Assembly: GCF_001417815.1 (NCBI RefSeq)
Contig: NZ_BCFK01000054.1
Span: forward strand, 1 to 64,000
Reading direction: 5' to 3'
DNA length: 64,000 nucleotides
From: Bifidobacterium aesculapii
GTDB lineage: Bacteria > Actinomycetota > Actinomycetes > Actinomycetales > Bifidobacteriaceae
Position numbers and translations under genes: made by a program. Of this stretch, positions 1 to 8,333 are shown in pieces. A model generated the notes under the pieces. It was not told the origin of the DNA. It saw only the letters and a program-made list of their open reading frames with translations, and searched no databases. Numbering within the stretch: the first letter of the stretch is position 1; each line of letters begins with the position of its first letter.

Positions 1-34
1 CCTGGTTTTCCTTATGCCGGAAAGGAACATCATC

Positions 35-373
35 ATGGCCGACGAGAATCTTGAAGACCGGAACCCGGGCGCCGGCGACGCCGGCGAGAATACGCCTCCC
101 GACACGGACGGCGGGCAGAAACCGCCGTGGGAGCGCGACGGCGAGGAGTTCAGCCCGGAGAAGGCGTGGAAGCTCATCGAGAACCTGCGCGCCGACAACG
201 CCAAGCTCAAGACGTCCAACGAGTCCAGCAACGCCAAGCTGCGCGAGATCGAGGATGCGAAGCTCTCCGAGCAGGAGAAGCTGCAGCGTGACCTCAAGGA
301 GGCGCGGGAACAGCTGGCCGACGTCAACCGGACGAAGGCATGGGCGGAGGCCCATGCCGCCAAGACCGAATAA
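35..373 (+). CDS. phage capsid-scaffold-like protein, probably a prophage remnant
   Basis: This is a 112-residue acidic, charged protein. A proline/glycine-rich head is followed by a long predicted coiled coil (about residues 45-105) containing the KLSEQEKLQRDLKEA type of pattern seen in phage capsid scaffolding proteins. Such proteins are commonly 150-200 residues and continue after the coiled coil, so this copy looks shortened at its C-terminus. The ATG at 35 is chosen because GGAAAGG at 19-25 precedes it at good spacing; an ATG at 14 in the same frame would lie upstream of that site. No other phage gene follows, since housekeeping dnaJ comes next on the other strand. The family assignment rests on composition and pattern only; any short coiled-coil protein remains possible. 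Confidence 0.5.
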   Translation: MADENLEDRNPGAGDAGENTPPDTDGGQKPPWERDGEEFSPEKAWKLIENLRADNAKLKTSNESSNAKLREIEDAKLSEQEKLQRDLKEAREQLADVNRTKAWAEAHAAKTE

Positions 374-410
374 CGCGAGCGATTCCGAGTGAAAAACACT
401 GAAAACAAAA

Positions 411-446
411 AGCCGCTCTCCCCTACTGCCGTAAGGGAAAGCGGCT
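411..446 (-). terminator. intrinsic terminator of dnaJ
   Basis: The arms AGCCGCTCTCCC and GGGAAAGCGGCT form a 12-bp stem with one mismatch. The A-rich run at 399-410 becomes a U-rich tail on the minus strand, directly after the dnaJ stop. The stem may also serve the short plus-strand gene that ends at 373. Confidence 0.85.
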
Positions 447-461
447 TATCCTAAGGCGCGC

Positions 462-1622
462 TCAGCTCAATGCGTCCTTCAACTTGGAGAAGAAGCCCTT
501 CTTGCCGGACTGCCCTCCCGAAGCGGGGCGGGAGCTTTGCGTGACATGCGTCGCCTCGCCGTCATGGGAGGCTGCGAACCGCTCGATGAGCGCCCTCTCC
601 TCATCGTCGAGCTTGCTGGGGATCTCGACGGCGATGTGCGCGATCAGATCGCCACGCTCGCCTTGCTCGCGCATACGGGTCACGCCGAGCCCCTTGAGGG
701 TGACCGTGTCCTCCGGCTGGCATCCGGCCGGTACGGTCACGGACCGTTCGCCATCGAACGTGTCGATCTTCAGGTCGTGCCCGAGCACCGCCCAGCTCAT
801 GGGGACACGCACCCAGCAGTGCAGGTCGTCGCCGTCACGGGTGAACTGCTTGTTCGAGCGGATATGGATGTCCACGTACAGGTCGCCGGCGGGACCGCCG
901 CCTTCGCCCACCTCGCCTTGGTTAGCGAGTCTGATGCGCGAGTCGTCGCCGATGCCCGCAGGCACTTTGACGCCCACGTTGCGCGTCACCCGCACTCGTC
1001 CGTGACCCATGCAGGAACGGCAGGGCTTGTCGATGATGTCGCCGTGGCCTTCGCAGCGTTCGCAGGGAGCCGACGTCATCATCTGGCCGAGCATCGTACG
1101 CACGACCTTCTGGCGGTGGCCGCTGCCATGGCAGTCCGGGCACGGCGTCGGTTTCGCGCCGTCGGCGGAACCCGTTCCGGAGCAGTCGGGGCACAGGCCG
1201 AACGTGGTGATGCGCACCTGTTCCGTTCCGCCGAACACCGCCGTTTTCAGATCGATGGTCATGCCGGCGAGCGCGTCGCGGCCGGGCTGGATGCGCGGCG
1301 TGGGGCCTTGCGCGCCGCCGCCGAACGCGCCGCCGAAGAACGTGCTGAACACGTCGCCCATGTCCCCCATGCCCCCGAAACCGCCGGCGCCGAATCCTGC
1401 GGAGGCGTTGGGATCGTTCGGGTCGACGCCGGAATCGTACATGCGTCGTTTGTCCGGGTCGCTCAGTACTTCGTAGGCGTTGTTGACCTCTTTGAACTTG
1501 TCCTCGTATTCGGGGCCTGCGATGTCGGGATGGTATTTGCGGCTCATCCGCCGGTACGCCTTCTTGATCTCGTCATCGCTTGCGCTGCGGTCGATGCCCA
1601 ACACATCGTAGTAATCTGCCAC
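462..1622 (-). CDS. dnaJ: DnaJ co-chaperone
   Basis: This 386-residue type I Hsp40 stimulates the ATPase of DnaK and delivers unfolded clients to it in the cytoplasm. The J domain occupies residues 1-70 with the HPD motif in RKYHPDIAG. A Gly/Phe-rich linker with GGFGGMGD and FFGGAFGGG follows. The zinc domain has four CxxCxGxG repeats (CPDCSGTG, CPDCHGSG, CERCEGHG, CRSCMGHG), and a C-terminal substrate-binding region completes the protein. Translation probably starts at a GTG (1622), with AAAGGA 11 bases upstream. The gene lies 74 bp downstream of hrcA on the same strand, so both are probably read from the CIRCE-controlled promoter. This is the hrcA-dnaJ arrangement of actinobacteria, separate from any dnaK-grpE-dnaJ operon. 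Confidence 0.96.
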   Translation of the reverse strand: MADYYDVLGIDRSASDDEIKKAYRRMSRKYHPDIAGPEYEDKFKEVNNAYEVLSDPDKRRMYDSGVDPNDPNASAGFGAGGFGGMGDMGDVFSTFFGGAFGGGAQGPTPRIQPGRDALAGMTIDLKTAVFGGTEQVRITTFGLCPDCSGTGSADGAKPTPCPDCHGSGHRQKVVRTMLGQMMTSAPCERCEGHGDIIDKPCRSCMGHGRVRVTRNVGVKVPAGIGDDSRIRLANQGEVGEGGGPAGDLYVDIHIRSNKQFTRDGDDLHCWVRVPMSWAVLGHDLKIDTFDGERSVTVPAGCQPEDTVTLKGLGVTRMREQGERGDLIAHIAVEIPSKLDDEERALIERFAASHDGEATHVTQSSRPASGGQSGKKGFFSKLKDALS

Positions 1623-1696
1623 GGTTCGTTCAATCCTTTATGTTCGTGAGGCTGCTAGCGGGTTATTGTGCCATAAGGCGGGGTCAGCGCAGACCG

Positions 1697-2914
1697 TCAT
1701 CCGGCCTGCGGCGGGACGCCGTCGCCGTCTCTTCCGGGAGGATCCCTGCGGGATTCGTCCCCGTCGGAGAGGAACGCGGTGAGGTATCGGGCGACGGCCC
1801 GTACCGCGGCGATGGTGTTCGCATAATCCATATGCGTGGGGCCTATGGAGCCGATGAACGCGATGGGTTCGCCGCCGGGCCCGGGCACGGCGGCCGAGGG
1901 CCGCTTGGGAGCGTCGACGGCGTCGCGAACGGAATCATCGCCTCCCTGAGAGGGTGAGCCGTCAGTGGGGCGTGTACCGGTCTCCCGCGCATCGGCCGTC
2001 TCGGTCCGGCCGTAGCCGCTGGTCACGACCGCCGCGTGGAGCAGGCCCGGCGTGTGCGTCTCCGATCCGATGGCGACGCCGACGCCGTCGCCACGCGCCG
2101 TCTCCTCGCTCAACGCGCTCATGAGCCTCATCAGCACGACCTGTTCCTCCAGCGCGTCGAACAGTGGGACCAGATCCTCCACGGCGCGCTGGTGGGCGAG
2201 GCTTGATGCGCCGGACATGTACAGTTCGCTGCCGTGTTCGTCGTCGTGCATCGAAGCGAACGTCTGGGCGAGGCCGCTGGCGAGCTCGTCCGCGTCACGG
2301 AACCGGGGATCGGCGCCGAGGGCGCGGATTCTCTGGGATGCCTGCGCAAGCGACAGTCCTGTGCATTCGGCGTTGACGGTGTCGGTGAAACGTCCGAGCA
2401 GCTCGGACGAGGGCATCTCGGCGACACCGATCGTATGCTGCGCGACACGCCCGGTGTCGGTGATGACGACGGCGAGCAACGTAGTCATCGCGACGGGCAC
2501 CAGCTCCACGTGGCGCAACGTCGATTTCGCGAGGGACGGCGAGGCGACGACGGCCACCTGGCCGGTGATGCGGGCGAGGAGCCGCGCCGCGCGCTGGAGT
2601 GTGTCCTGCAGACTGGCCGATCCGGACAGGAAGCTGTCGATGCCGCGGCGTTGGGCCCCGGACAGGGGCACCACGGTGGCGAGCCTGTCCACGAAATACC
2701 GATACCCTTTTTCGGTCGGCACGCGCCCGGCCGACGTATGGGGCTGGATGAGATACCCTTCATCCTCGAGCGCGGCCATGTCGTTGCGCACGGTGGCCGA
2801 ACTGACCCCGAGATCATGTTGTTTGGTGAGCGCGGCCGAACCGACCGGTTCCTGCGAACGGATATAGTCCTCCACGACGGCGCGCAGCACCACCATCCGT
2901 CTCGTCTGCGGCAT
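1697..2914 (-). CDS. hrcA: heat-inducible transcription repressor HrcA
   Basis: HrcA represses class I heat-shock genes by binding the CIRCE operator and needs GroE for activity. The protein has 405 residues. Its N-terminal winged helix (about 1-75) contains SQEPVGSAAL, SSATVRNDMAALEDEGYL and TSAGRVPTEKGYR, all typical of the family. The C-terminal part holds the SIGPTHMDY motif near residue 360. About 50 low-complexity residues rich in Gly, Asp and Pro are inserted just before that motif, making this protein longer than the usual 340-370. The start at 2914 is preferred over the ATG at 2947 because AGGAGGT lies immediately upstream (2919-2925) and the family begins at this point; the spacer is short (4 nt). 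A CIRCE site stands about 190 bp upstream, implying autoregulation and a long leader. Confidence 0.95.
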   Translation of the reverse strand: MPQTRRMVVLRAVVEDYIRSQEPVGSAALTKQHDLGVSSATVRNDMAALEDEGYLIQPHTSAGRVPTEKGYRYFVDRLATVVPLSGAQRRGIDSFLSGSASLQDTLQRAARLLARITGQVAVVASPSLAKSTLRHVELVPVAMTTLLAVVITDTGRVAQHTIGVAEMPSSELLGRFTDTVNAECTGLSLAQASQRIRALGADPRFRDADELASGLAQTFASMHDDEHGSELYMSGASSLAHQRAVEDLVPLFDALEEQVVLMRLMSALSEETARGDGVGVAIGSETHTPGLLHAAVVTSGYGRTETADARETGTRPTDGSPSQGGDDSVRDAVDAPKRPSAAVPGPGGEPIAFIGSIGPTHMDYANTIAAVRAVARYLTAFLSDGDESRRDPPGRDGDGVPPQAG

Positions 2915-3103
2915 GCGCACCTCCTTCGTTACGTACCCGTGCGGCACATTTCACTTACGGTTCATGTCGGATTCCCGGGGGCGTCACGTCACGTCAACGC
3001 CCGGGGCGCGGCATGCGCCCGCAAGGGCGGAATCCGCGTCCGTGAAGCCCTTCCGGATGCCGAGAACCGTTCTCCGTACGGCTTTTTCATCACGGATATT
3101 GTA

Positions 3104-3130
3104 TTAGCACTCCTATATATCGAGTGCTAA
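3104..3130. promoter_or_regulatory. CIRCE operator (HrcA site)
   Basis: TTAGCACTC and GAGTGCTAA are separated by nine bases, a perfect match to the CIRCE consensus. It stands in the 398-bp gap between hrcA and tkt, about 190 bp from the hrcA start. The rest of the gap holds a LacI-like site nearer tkt. I found no convincing -35/-10 pair around the operator, and the stretch 2915-3100 shows nothing else recognisable. Confidence 0.96.
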
Positions 3131-3160
3131 TACGTTCGTCGCCAGCGTATCGAATCAATT

Positions 3161-3174
3161 TGTGAACGTTAACG
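3161..3174. promoter_or_regulatory. putative LacI-family operator upstream of tkt
   Basis: TGTGAACGTTAACG is a near-palindrome around a central CG, the layout of LacI-family operators. In bifidobacteria the LacI-type regulators AraQ and MalR1 are known to control central carbon genes including the shunt genes. The site lies about 140 bp before the tkt start. Assignment to a given regulator is inference. Confidence 0.45.
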
Positions 3175-3312
3175 GAACAGAACTTACCAAAACACGCCAA
3201 AATCACACCGCTACGTCGCGAAATGACGCTAGCATAGGAGACGCAATGTGAGGGCGTCAGCGCCCGGCACAAGCCGGACACGCGGCCCGACCAAGCGGAA
3301 GGAAATACATCC

Positions 3313-5421
3313 ATGACCGAATTCAAGGAGACCGAGCTGGACGAGCGCGCCATCAAGATGGCCAAGGTCCTGTCGGCCGACGCGGTTGAGAACGCCGGTT
3401 CCGGCCACCCCGGTTCCCCCGTTTCCCTGGCGCCCGTCGCCTACACCCTGTACCAGCACTTCATCAAGCATGATCCGAACGATCCCAACTGGGAGGGTCG
3501 CGATCGCTTCATCCTTTCGGGCGGGCACGCCTCCCTCACCCAGTACGTCCAGCTGTACTTCTCCGGCTACGGCGTGACCCTGGACGACCTCAAGCACTTC
3601 CGCGGCGGCGCTGACACCCGCACCCCGGGCCACCCGGAATACGGCCTGACCCCGGGCATCGAGATGACCACCGGACCGCTGGGCCAGGGCTTCGCCTCCG
3701 CCATCGGCTTCGCCTACGGCGAGCGTTTCCAGCGCGGCCTGCTCGACCCGAACACCCCGAAGGAAGAGTCCCCCTTCTACCACAAGATCTGGGCGATCTG
3801 CGGTGAGGGCGACATCGAGGAGGGCATCTCCGGCGAGGCCGCCGCGCTGGCCGCCAACCAGAAGCTCGGCAACCTGACCGTGATCTTCGACGCCAACCGC
3901 ATCCAGATCGAGGGCGACACCAACCTGGTGCTCGCCGAGGACGTGCTCAAGCGCTTCCAGTCCTACGGCTGGTACACCGACGAGTTCAGCTTCATCCAGC
4001 CCGACGGCTCCTACAAGGAGGACGTCGAGGGACTGGCCGAGGTCATCGCCAAGGCCGAGGCCGCCGCCCCGGACCAGCCGAAGCTCATCAAGGTCCACTC
4101 CCTGATCGCCTGGCCGACCCCGGGCAAGACCAACGATCCGTCCTCCCACGGCTCCAAGCTGGGCGCCGAAGCCGTCGCCGGCCTCAAGAAGCTGCTCGGC
4201 TACGACCCGGAGGAGAACTTCCACGTCGACGAGGAGGCCCTCGCCCACGCCCGCAAGGTCGCCGAGCGCGGCCTCGAGGCCCATAAGGAATGGGACGAGA
4301 AGTTCGACGCCTGGCGCAAGGCCAACCCGGACAAGGCCGCCCTGTACGACCGTCTGAAGGCCGGCGAGCTGCCGGAAGGCTTCGACAAGGCCATCGACGA
4401 TCTCGAGGCCACCTTCGAGGTCGGCAAGTCCGTCGCCACCCGCGGCGCCTCGGGCTCCGTCCTCAACGCCATCGCCGCCGTCATGCCGGAACTGTGGGGC
4501 GGCTCCGCCGACCTCGGCGGTTCCAACAAGACCGACCTCAAGGGCGCCGCCACCTTCGCGCCCGAGGAGTGCGCCACCAAGCAGTGGCCGGTCTGCAACG
4601 AGTTCGGCCGCCAGCTGCACTTCGGCGTGCGCGAGTTCGCCATGGGCTGCATCACCAACGGCATCCTGCTCGGCTCCCACACCCGCCCGTTCGGCGGCAC
4701 CTTCTTCATGTTCTCCGACTACGAGCGCTCCGCCGTCCGTCTGGCCGCCCTCATGGAGATCCCGAACCTGTACGTGTGGACGCACGACTCCGTCGCCGTC
4801 GGCGAGGATGGTCCGACCCACCAGCCGATCGAGCACCTGGCCGCCTTCCGCGCCATGCCGCAGCTCGAGGTCGTCCGCCCGGCCGACGCCTTCGAGACCG
4901 CCGAGGCTTACCGCTACTTCTTCGAGAAGAAGAACACGCTGCCGACCGCCATGGTCCTCTCCCGTCAGGGCCTGCCGGTTCTTGCCGAGACCGCCGACAA
5001 GGCCAAGGACGGCGTGAAGAAGGGCGCCTACGTGCTCGTCGACACCGAGGGCACCCCGGACGTCATCCTCCTCGCCACCGGCTCCGAGGTCCAGCTGGCC
5101 GTCTCCGCCGCCAAGACCCTGGCCGGCGAGGGCGTCAAGGCCCGCGTGGTCTCCGTCCCGTCGCTCGAGTGGTTCGAGGAGCAGGACGCCGAGTACAAGG
5201 AGGCCGTGCTTCCGGCCGCCGTCAAGGCCCGTGTCTCCGTCGAGGCCGGCGTTGCCATGCCGTGGTACAAGTACCTCGGCTCCTACGGCAAGCCCGTCTC
5301 CATCGAGCAGTTCGGCCTGCAGGGCAGCGGCGCGCAGAACCTCATCGACCTCGGCATCACCGCCGAGCACGTCGTCGAGGCCGCCAAGGCGTCCATCGCC
5401 GAGGTCGAAGCCGCCAAGTGA
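3313..5421 (+). CDS. tkt: transketolase
   Basis: Transketolase moves two-carbon units between ketose and aldose phosphates using thiamine diphosphate. With transaldolase it converts fructose 6-phosphate and glyceraldehyde 3-phosphate to pentose phosphates for the bifid shunt. The protein has 702 residues, a normal length. The N-terminal ThDP-binding domain carries GSGHPGSPVSLAP, the HPEY segment and GEGDIEEGISGEA; the Pyr domain carries THDSVAVGEDGPTHQP; a C-terminal domain has LLATGSEVQLA. The start has GGAAGGAAA close upstream (about 3298). Codon use is strongly biased to C/G-ending codons (GGC, GCC, AAG), as in highly expressed bifidobacterial genes. It is followed by tal on the same strand, separated by two hairpins. 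Confidence 0.98.
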   Translation: MTEFKETELDERAIKMAKVLSADAVENAGSGHPGSPVSLAPVAYTLYQHFIKHDPNDPNWEGRDRFILSGGHASLTQYVQLYFSGYGVTLDDLKHFRGGADTRTPGHPEYGLTPGIEMTTGPLGQGFASAIGFAYGERFQRGLLDPNTPKEESPFYHKIWAICGEGDIEEGISGEAAALAANQKLGNLTVIFDANRIQIEGDTNLVLAEDVLKRFQSYGWYTDEFSFIQPDGSYKEDVEGLAEVIAKAEAAAPDQPKLIKVHSLIAWPTPGKTNDPSSHGSKLGAEAVAGLKKLLGYDPEENFHVDEEALAHARKVAERGLEAHKEWDEKFDAWRKANPDKAALYDRLKAGELPEGFDKAIDDLEATFEVGKSVATRGASGSVLNAIAAVMPELWGGSADLGGSNKTDLKGAATFAPEECATKQWPVCNEFGRQLHFGVREFAMGCITNGILLGSHTRPFGGTFFMFSDYERSAVRLAALMEIPNLYVWTHDSVAVGEDGPTHQPIEHLAAFRAMPQLEVVRPADAFETAEAYRYFFEKKNTLPTAMVLSRQGLPVLAETADKAKDGVKKGAYVLVDTEGTPDVILLATGSEVQLAVSAAKTLAGEGVKARVVSVPSLEWFEEQDAEYKEAVLPAAVKARVSVEAGVAMPWYKYLGSYGKPVSIEQFGLQGSGAQNLIDLGITAEHVVEAAKASIAEVEAAK

Positions 5422-5426
5422 CCCAC

Positions 5427-5469
5427 GTCGGGGAGGGGCCGCACGCCGCCTGCGCGGCCCCTCCCCGAC
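5427..5469 (+). terminator. strong hairpin after tkt
   Basis: A perfect 16-bp stem (5427-5442 with 5454-5469, GTCGGGGAGG... and its complement) begins five bases after the tkt stop. No U-run follows at once, so it may be a leaky terminator or an mRNA 3'-end stabiliser ahead of tal. Confidence 0.7.
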
Positions 5470-5491
5470 CATCAACACAATCAAGGTTTTG

Positions 5492-5520
5492 TTCCGCACG
5501 GGATACGGAACCGTGCGGAA
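5492..5520 (+). promoter_or_regulatory. inverted repeat just upstream of the tal ribosome binding site
   Basis: TTCCGCACGG and CCGTGCGGAA form a perfect 10-bp repeat with a 9-base spacer, ending six bases before the AGGAAGGA ribosome site of tal. It could be a protein operator or an RNA hairpin that modulates tal translation; the sequence does not decide. Confidence 0.5.
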
Positions 5521-5538
5521 TGATTAGGAAGGAAAACA

Positions 5539-6642
5539 ATGACTGAAGCAACTCAGCGCACGTCCGACAACGGCGTCTCCATCTGGCTGGACGACCTGTC
5601 CCGCTCCCGCATCGAGTCCGGCTCCCTGCAGGAGCTCATCGCCGACAAGAACGTCGTCGGCGTGACCACCAACCCGTCCATCTTCCAGAAGGCCCTGAGC
5701 CAGGTCGGCCCGTACGACGCGCAGCTCAAGGAGCTGGGCAAGGTCGACGTCGAGACCGCCGTGCGCGAGCTCACCACCACCGATGTCCGCAACGCCACCG
5801 ACATCTTCCGCGAGATCGCCGAGAAGACCGACTTCGTCGACGGCCGTGTCTCCATCGAGGTCGACCCGCGTCTGGCCCACGAGACCGAAGCCACCGAGAA
5901 GCAGGCCGTGGAGCTGTGGGAGAAGGTCAACCGCCCGAACGCGATGATCAAGATCCCGGCGACCCTCGAGGGCCTGCCGGCCATCACCGCCACCCTGGCC
6001 AAGGGCATCTCCGTCAACGTCACCCTGATCTTCTCGCTCGAGCGCTACGAGCAGGTCATCGACGCCTACATCGAGGGCATCGCCCAGGCCGCGGCCAACG
6101 GCCACGACCTCAAGCACATCGGCTCCGTCGCCTCCTTCTTCGTCTCCCGCGTGGACACCGCGGTCGACAAGCTGCTGGAAGCCAATGGCTCCGATGAGGC
6201 CAAGGCCCTCGAGGGCAAGGCCGCCGTCGCCAACGCTCGCCTCGCCTACGAGCTGTTCGAGAAGAAGTTCGCGAACGATCCGCGCTGGGCCGAGCTGGCC
6301 GCCAAGGGCGCCAAGGTCCAGCGTCCGCTCTGGGCCTCCACCGGCACCAAGAACGCCGCCTACTCCGACTGCAAGTACGTGGACGAGCTGGTCGCCCCGC
6401 ACATCGTCAACACCATGCCGGAGAAGACCCTGAACGCCCTGGCCGACCACGGCAACGGCGCCCCGTCCATCGAAGGCACCTACGAGGAGTCCCACGCCAT
6501 CATCAACAAGCTGGCCGAGCTGGGCATCAACCTCAAGGACGTCACCGACAAGCTCGAGGCCGACGGTGTCGCCGCCTTCATCAAGTCCTGGGATTCCGTG
6601 CTCGCCGACGTGCAGTCCGGCATCGATCGCGTGAACGCCTGA
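5539..6642 (+). CDS. tal: transaldolase
   Basis: Transaldolase transfers a dihydroxyacetone unit from fructose 6-phosphate to erythrose 4-phosphate, giving sedoheptulose 7-phosphate in the bifid shunt. The protein has 367 residues and is of the longer actinobacterial TalB/Tal type. The family signature GVTTNPSIFQKAL lies at about 41-53, and the Schiff-base lysine is K138 in MIKIPATLEG. AGGAAGGA at 5526-5533 sets the start. The gene is 117 bp downstream of tkt on the same strand and shares its high-expression codon bias. A double hairpin follows the stop. Confidence 0.98.
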   Translation: MTEATQRTSDNGVSIWLDDLSRSRIESGSLQELIADKNVVGVTTNPSIFQKALSQVGPYDAQLKELGKVDVETAVRELTTTDVRNATDIFREIAEKTDFVDGRVSIEVDPRLAHETEATEKQAVELWEKVNRPNAMIKIPATLEGLPAITATLAKGISVNVTLIFSLERYEQVIDAYIEGIAQAAANGHDLKHIGSVASFFVSRVDTAVDKLLEANGSDEAKALEGKAAVANARLAYELFEKKFANDPRWAELAAKGAKVQRPLWASTGTKNAAYSDCKYVDELVAPHIVNTMPEKTLNALADHGNGAPSIEGTYEESHAIINKLAELGINLKDVTDKLEADGVAAFIKSWDSVLADVQSGIDRVNA

Positions 6643-6658
6643 GACGAAAGCGATGAAT

Positions 6659-6690
6659 CGATATGCGGACGTGCGAACGTCCACATATCG
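6659..6690 (+). repeat. inverted repeat downstream of tal
   Basis: CGATATGCGGACGT and ACGTCCACATATCG form a 14-bp stem with one mismatch and a 4-base loop, 16 bases after the tal stop. It precedes the main terminator and may protect the mRNA 3' end. Confidence 0.6.
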
Positions 6691-6707
6691 GCTCGATAAC
6701 TGAAACG

Positions 6708-6742
6708 CAAAGGCTCCCGACCGCCATGGCCGGGAGCCTTTG
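6708..6742 (+). terminator. terminator of tal
   Basis: CAAAGGCTCCCG and CGGGAGCCTTTG form a perfect 12-bp stem with an 11-base loop, and the 3' arm ends in a short T run. It closes the tkt-tal unit. Nothing further is recognised between here and brnQ. Confidence 0.85.
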
Positions 6743-6865
6743 CTATACGGTGGGGACGTCCGACGAATACGGCGGCCAATCGGCCGGCACCAGCAGGCCG
6801 ACACCGGCGCCGAGACGCATACCAAGACGACGCCGACCGCGCATATCCACAAGGAGAAGAGATCC

Positions 6866-8209
6866 ATGCGACTGTCCACCCGCCAACGTCTGCTGATGAC
6901 GTTCACGTTCTTCTCGATGTTCTTCGGCGCGGGCAACCTGATTTTCCCACCCTTCGTCGGAGCCCAGGCCGGGTCGGCCGACGTGCCGGCGACGATCGGA
7001 TTCATCGTCTCCGCGGTGGGACTGCCGATCATGGGCGTCATGGCGGTCACGTTCGCCGGGGGCTTCGACGCCCTCGCCGGCAGGGTCTCCCCCATGTTCT
7101 CGCTGGCGCTGGGCATCGCCATCATCCTCACCATCGGCCCATGCTTCGCCATCCCGCGCACGGCCACCACGTCGTTCGAGATGATGGTGGCGCCGTTCGC
7201 GCCGTCCGGCACCGTGCCCATGGCCCGTCTCGCCTACTCGTTCGTCTTCTTCGCGCTGGCGTTCCTGTTCGCCCAGCACCCCGAACGGCTTTCCAAGGTG
7301 CTCGGACGGTTCATGGGCCCACTGCTGCTCGCGCTCATCGCGGCGATCTTCGTCGCCTGCCTCATCCATGGCGTCGGCACGCCCGCCGAGCCTATGGGCG
7401 ACTACGCGTCCGGACAGATGGCACGCGGCTTCCTCGACGGCTACCAGACGATGGACCTCCTGGCCGCGTTGTACTTCGGCATCGTCATCTCCGCGAACAT
7501 CCGCACGCAAGGCGTCGACGACGAGCAGCAGGTACGCCGTGAGACGGCGTTCGCGGGTCTCGGTACCGGCGTGCTGCTCATCGTCATCTACGGCGCGTTG
7601 AGCTATGTGGGCGTGGTCTCGGGAGCCATCGCCTCGATCGACCCGGCGAACGACACGGGTGCCACCGTGCTCACCAACCTCACCTCGTCGGTGTTCGGCA
7701 CGGCGGGCACGGTGTTCCTCGGACTGGTGTTCGTCATCGCCTGTCTCAACGTGTGTACCGGCCTCATCTGCACCTGCGCCACGTATTTCCACACGAAATT
7801 CCCCACCGTCGCCGGCCGGGAGGTGGGATACCGTGCATGGCAGGTCACGTTCACCGTGTTCAGCTTCGTGGTGTCTAACGCGGGCCTCAGCCTCATCATC
7901 AAGGTCTCGGTACCGGTGTTGTCCGCCCTGTATCCGATGGCCATCATGCTGGTGCTGCTCGCGCTGACGCATCGGACGCTCGGCTCTCGCTTCCCACGCG
8001 TCTACCCGTGGTCCATGGCGTTGGTCGCAATTCCCTCGTTCGCCACCTGCGTCACGTCGTTGGCCGCGGTGTTCGGCGGCTCCATCCCCTGGCTCGACGA
8101 TCTGCTGCATCTGCTGCCACTGTACGGCATGCAACTGGGCTGGGTGGCTCCCGCCGTCCTCGGCGTGCTGATCGGCGTGACGCATTCCATGGCGGAAAAG
8201 CGCCGCTGA
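6866..8209 (+). CDS. brnQ: branched-chain amino acid transporter, BrnQ/LIVCS family
   Basis: BrnQ carriers take up leucine, isoleucine and valine with a cation across the cytoplasmic membrane. The protein has 447 residues with about 12 hydrophobic segments. The family hallmark SMFFGAGNLIFPPFVG stands in the first segment (about residues 15-32), and GPCFAIPRTATTSFEM around residue 91 is also typical. The start at 6866 is chosen because AAGGAGA sits nine bases upstream and the first membrane helix then begins at once; an in-frame ATG at 6740 lies inside the tal terminator. It appears to be a single gene, with pepP starting 124 bp downstream. Confidence 0.93.
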   Translation: MRLSTRQRLLMTFTFFSMFFGAGNLIFPPFVGAQAGSADVPATIGFIVSAVGLPIMGVMAVTFAGGFDALAGRVSPMFSLALGIAIILTIGPCFAIPRTATTSFEMMVAPFAPSGTVPMARLAYSFVFFALAFLFAQHPERLSKVLGRFMGPLLLALIAAIFVACLIHGVGTPAEPMGDYASGQMARGFLDGYQTMDLLAALYFGIVISANIRTQGVDDEQQVRRETAFAGLGTGVLLIVIYGALSYVGVVSGAIASIDPANDTGATVLTNLTSSVFGTAGTVFLGLVFVIACLNVCTGLICTCATYFHTKFPTVAGREVGYRAWQVTFTVFSFVVSNAGLSLIIKVSVPVLSALYPMAIMLVLLALTHRTLGSRFPRVYPWSMALVAIPSFATCVTSLAAVFGGSIPWLDDLLHLLPLYGMQLGWVAPAVLGVLIGVTHSMAEKRR

Positions 8210-8333
8210 CAACTCCCACGACCCCTCGTCCCATACGGAACAACGGCCGCCGATACGACCGGACCCCGCACGCGACGACTACTATGAGTCTCGTATGCAA
8301 CCAACGACCATCGGAAACGAACAGGAGCAAGGC

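Noticed and set aside
3090-3365. 91-codon minus-strand ORF across the CIRCE-tkt gap
   Set aside because: It runs through the CIRCE and LacI-like sites into the start of tkt and has no ribosome site or recognisable motif.
3229-5499. Long minus-strand reading frame opposite tkt (756 codons)
   Set aside because: It is a shadow of a strongly codon-biased high-GC gene. Its translation is Gly/Val/Asp/Leu repeats with no known motif, while the plus strand encodes a complete transketolase.
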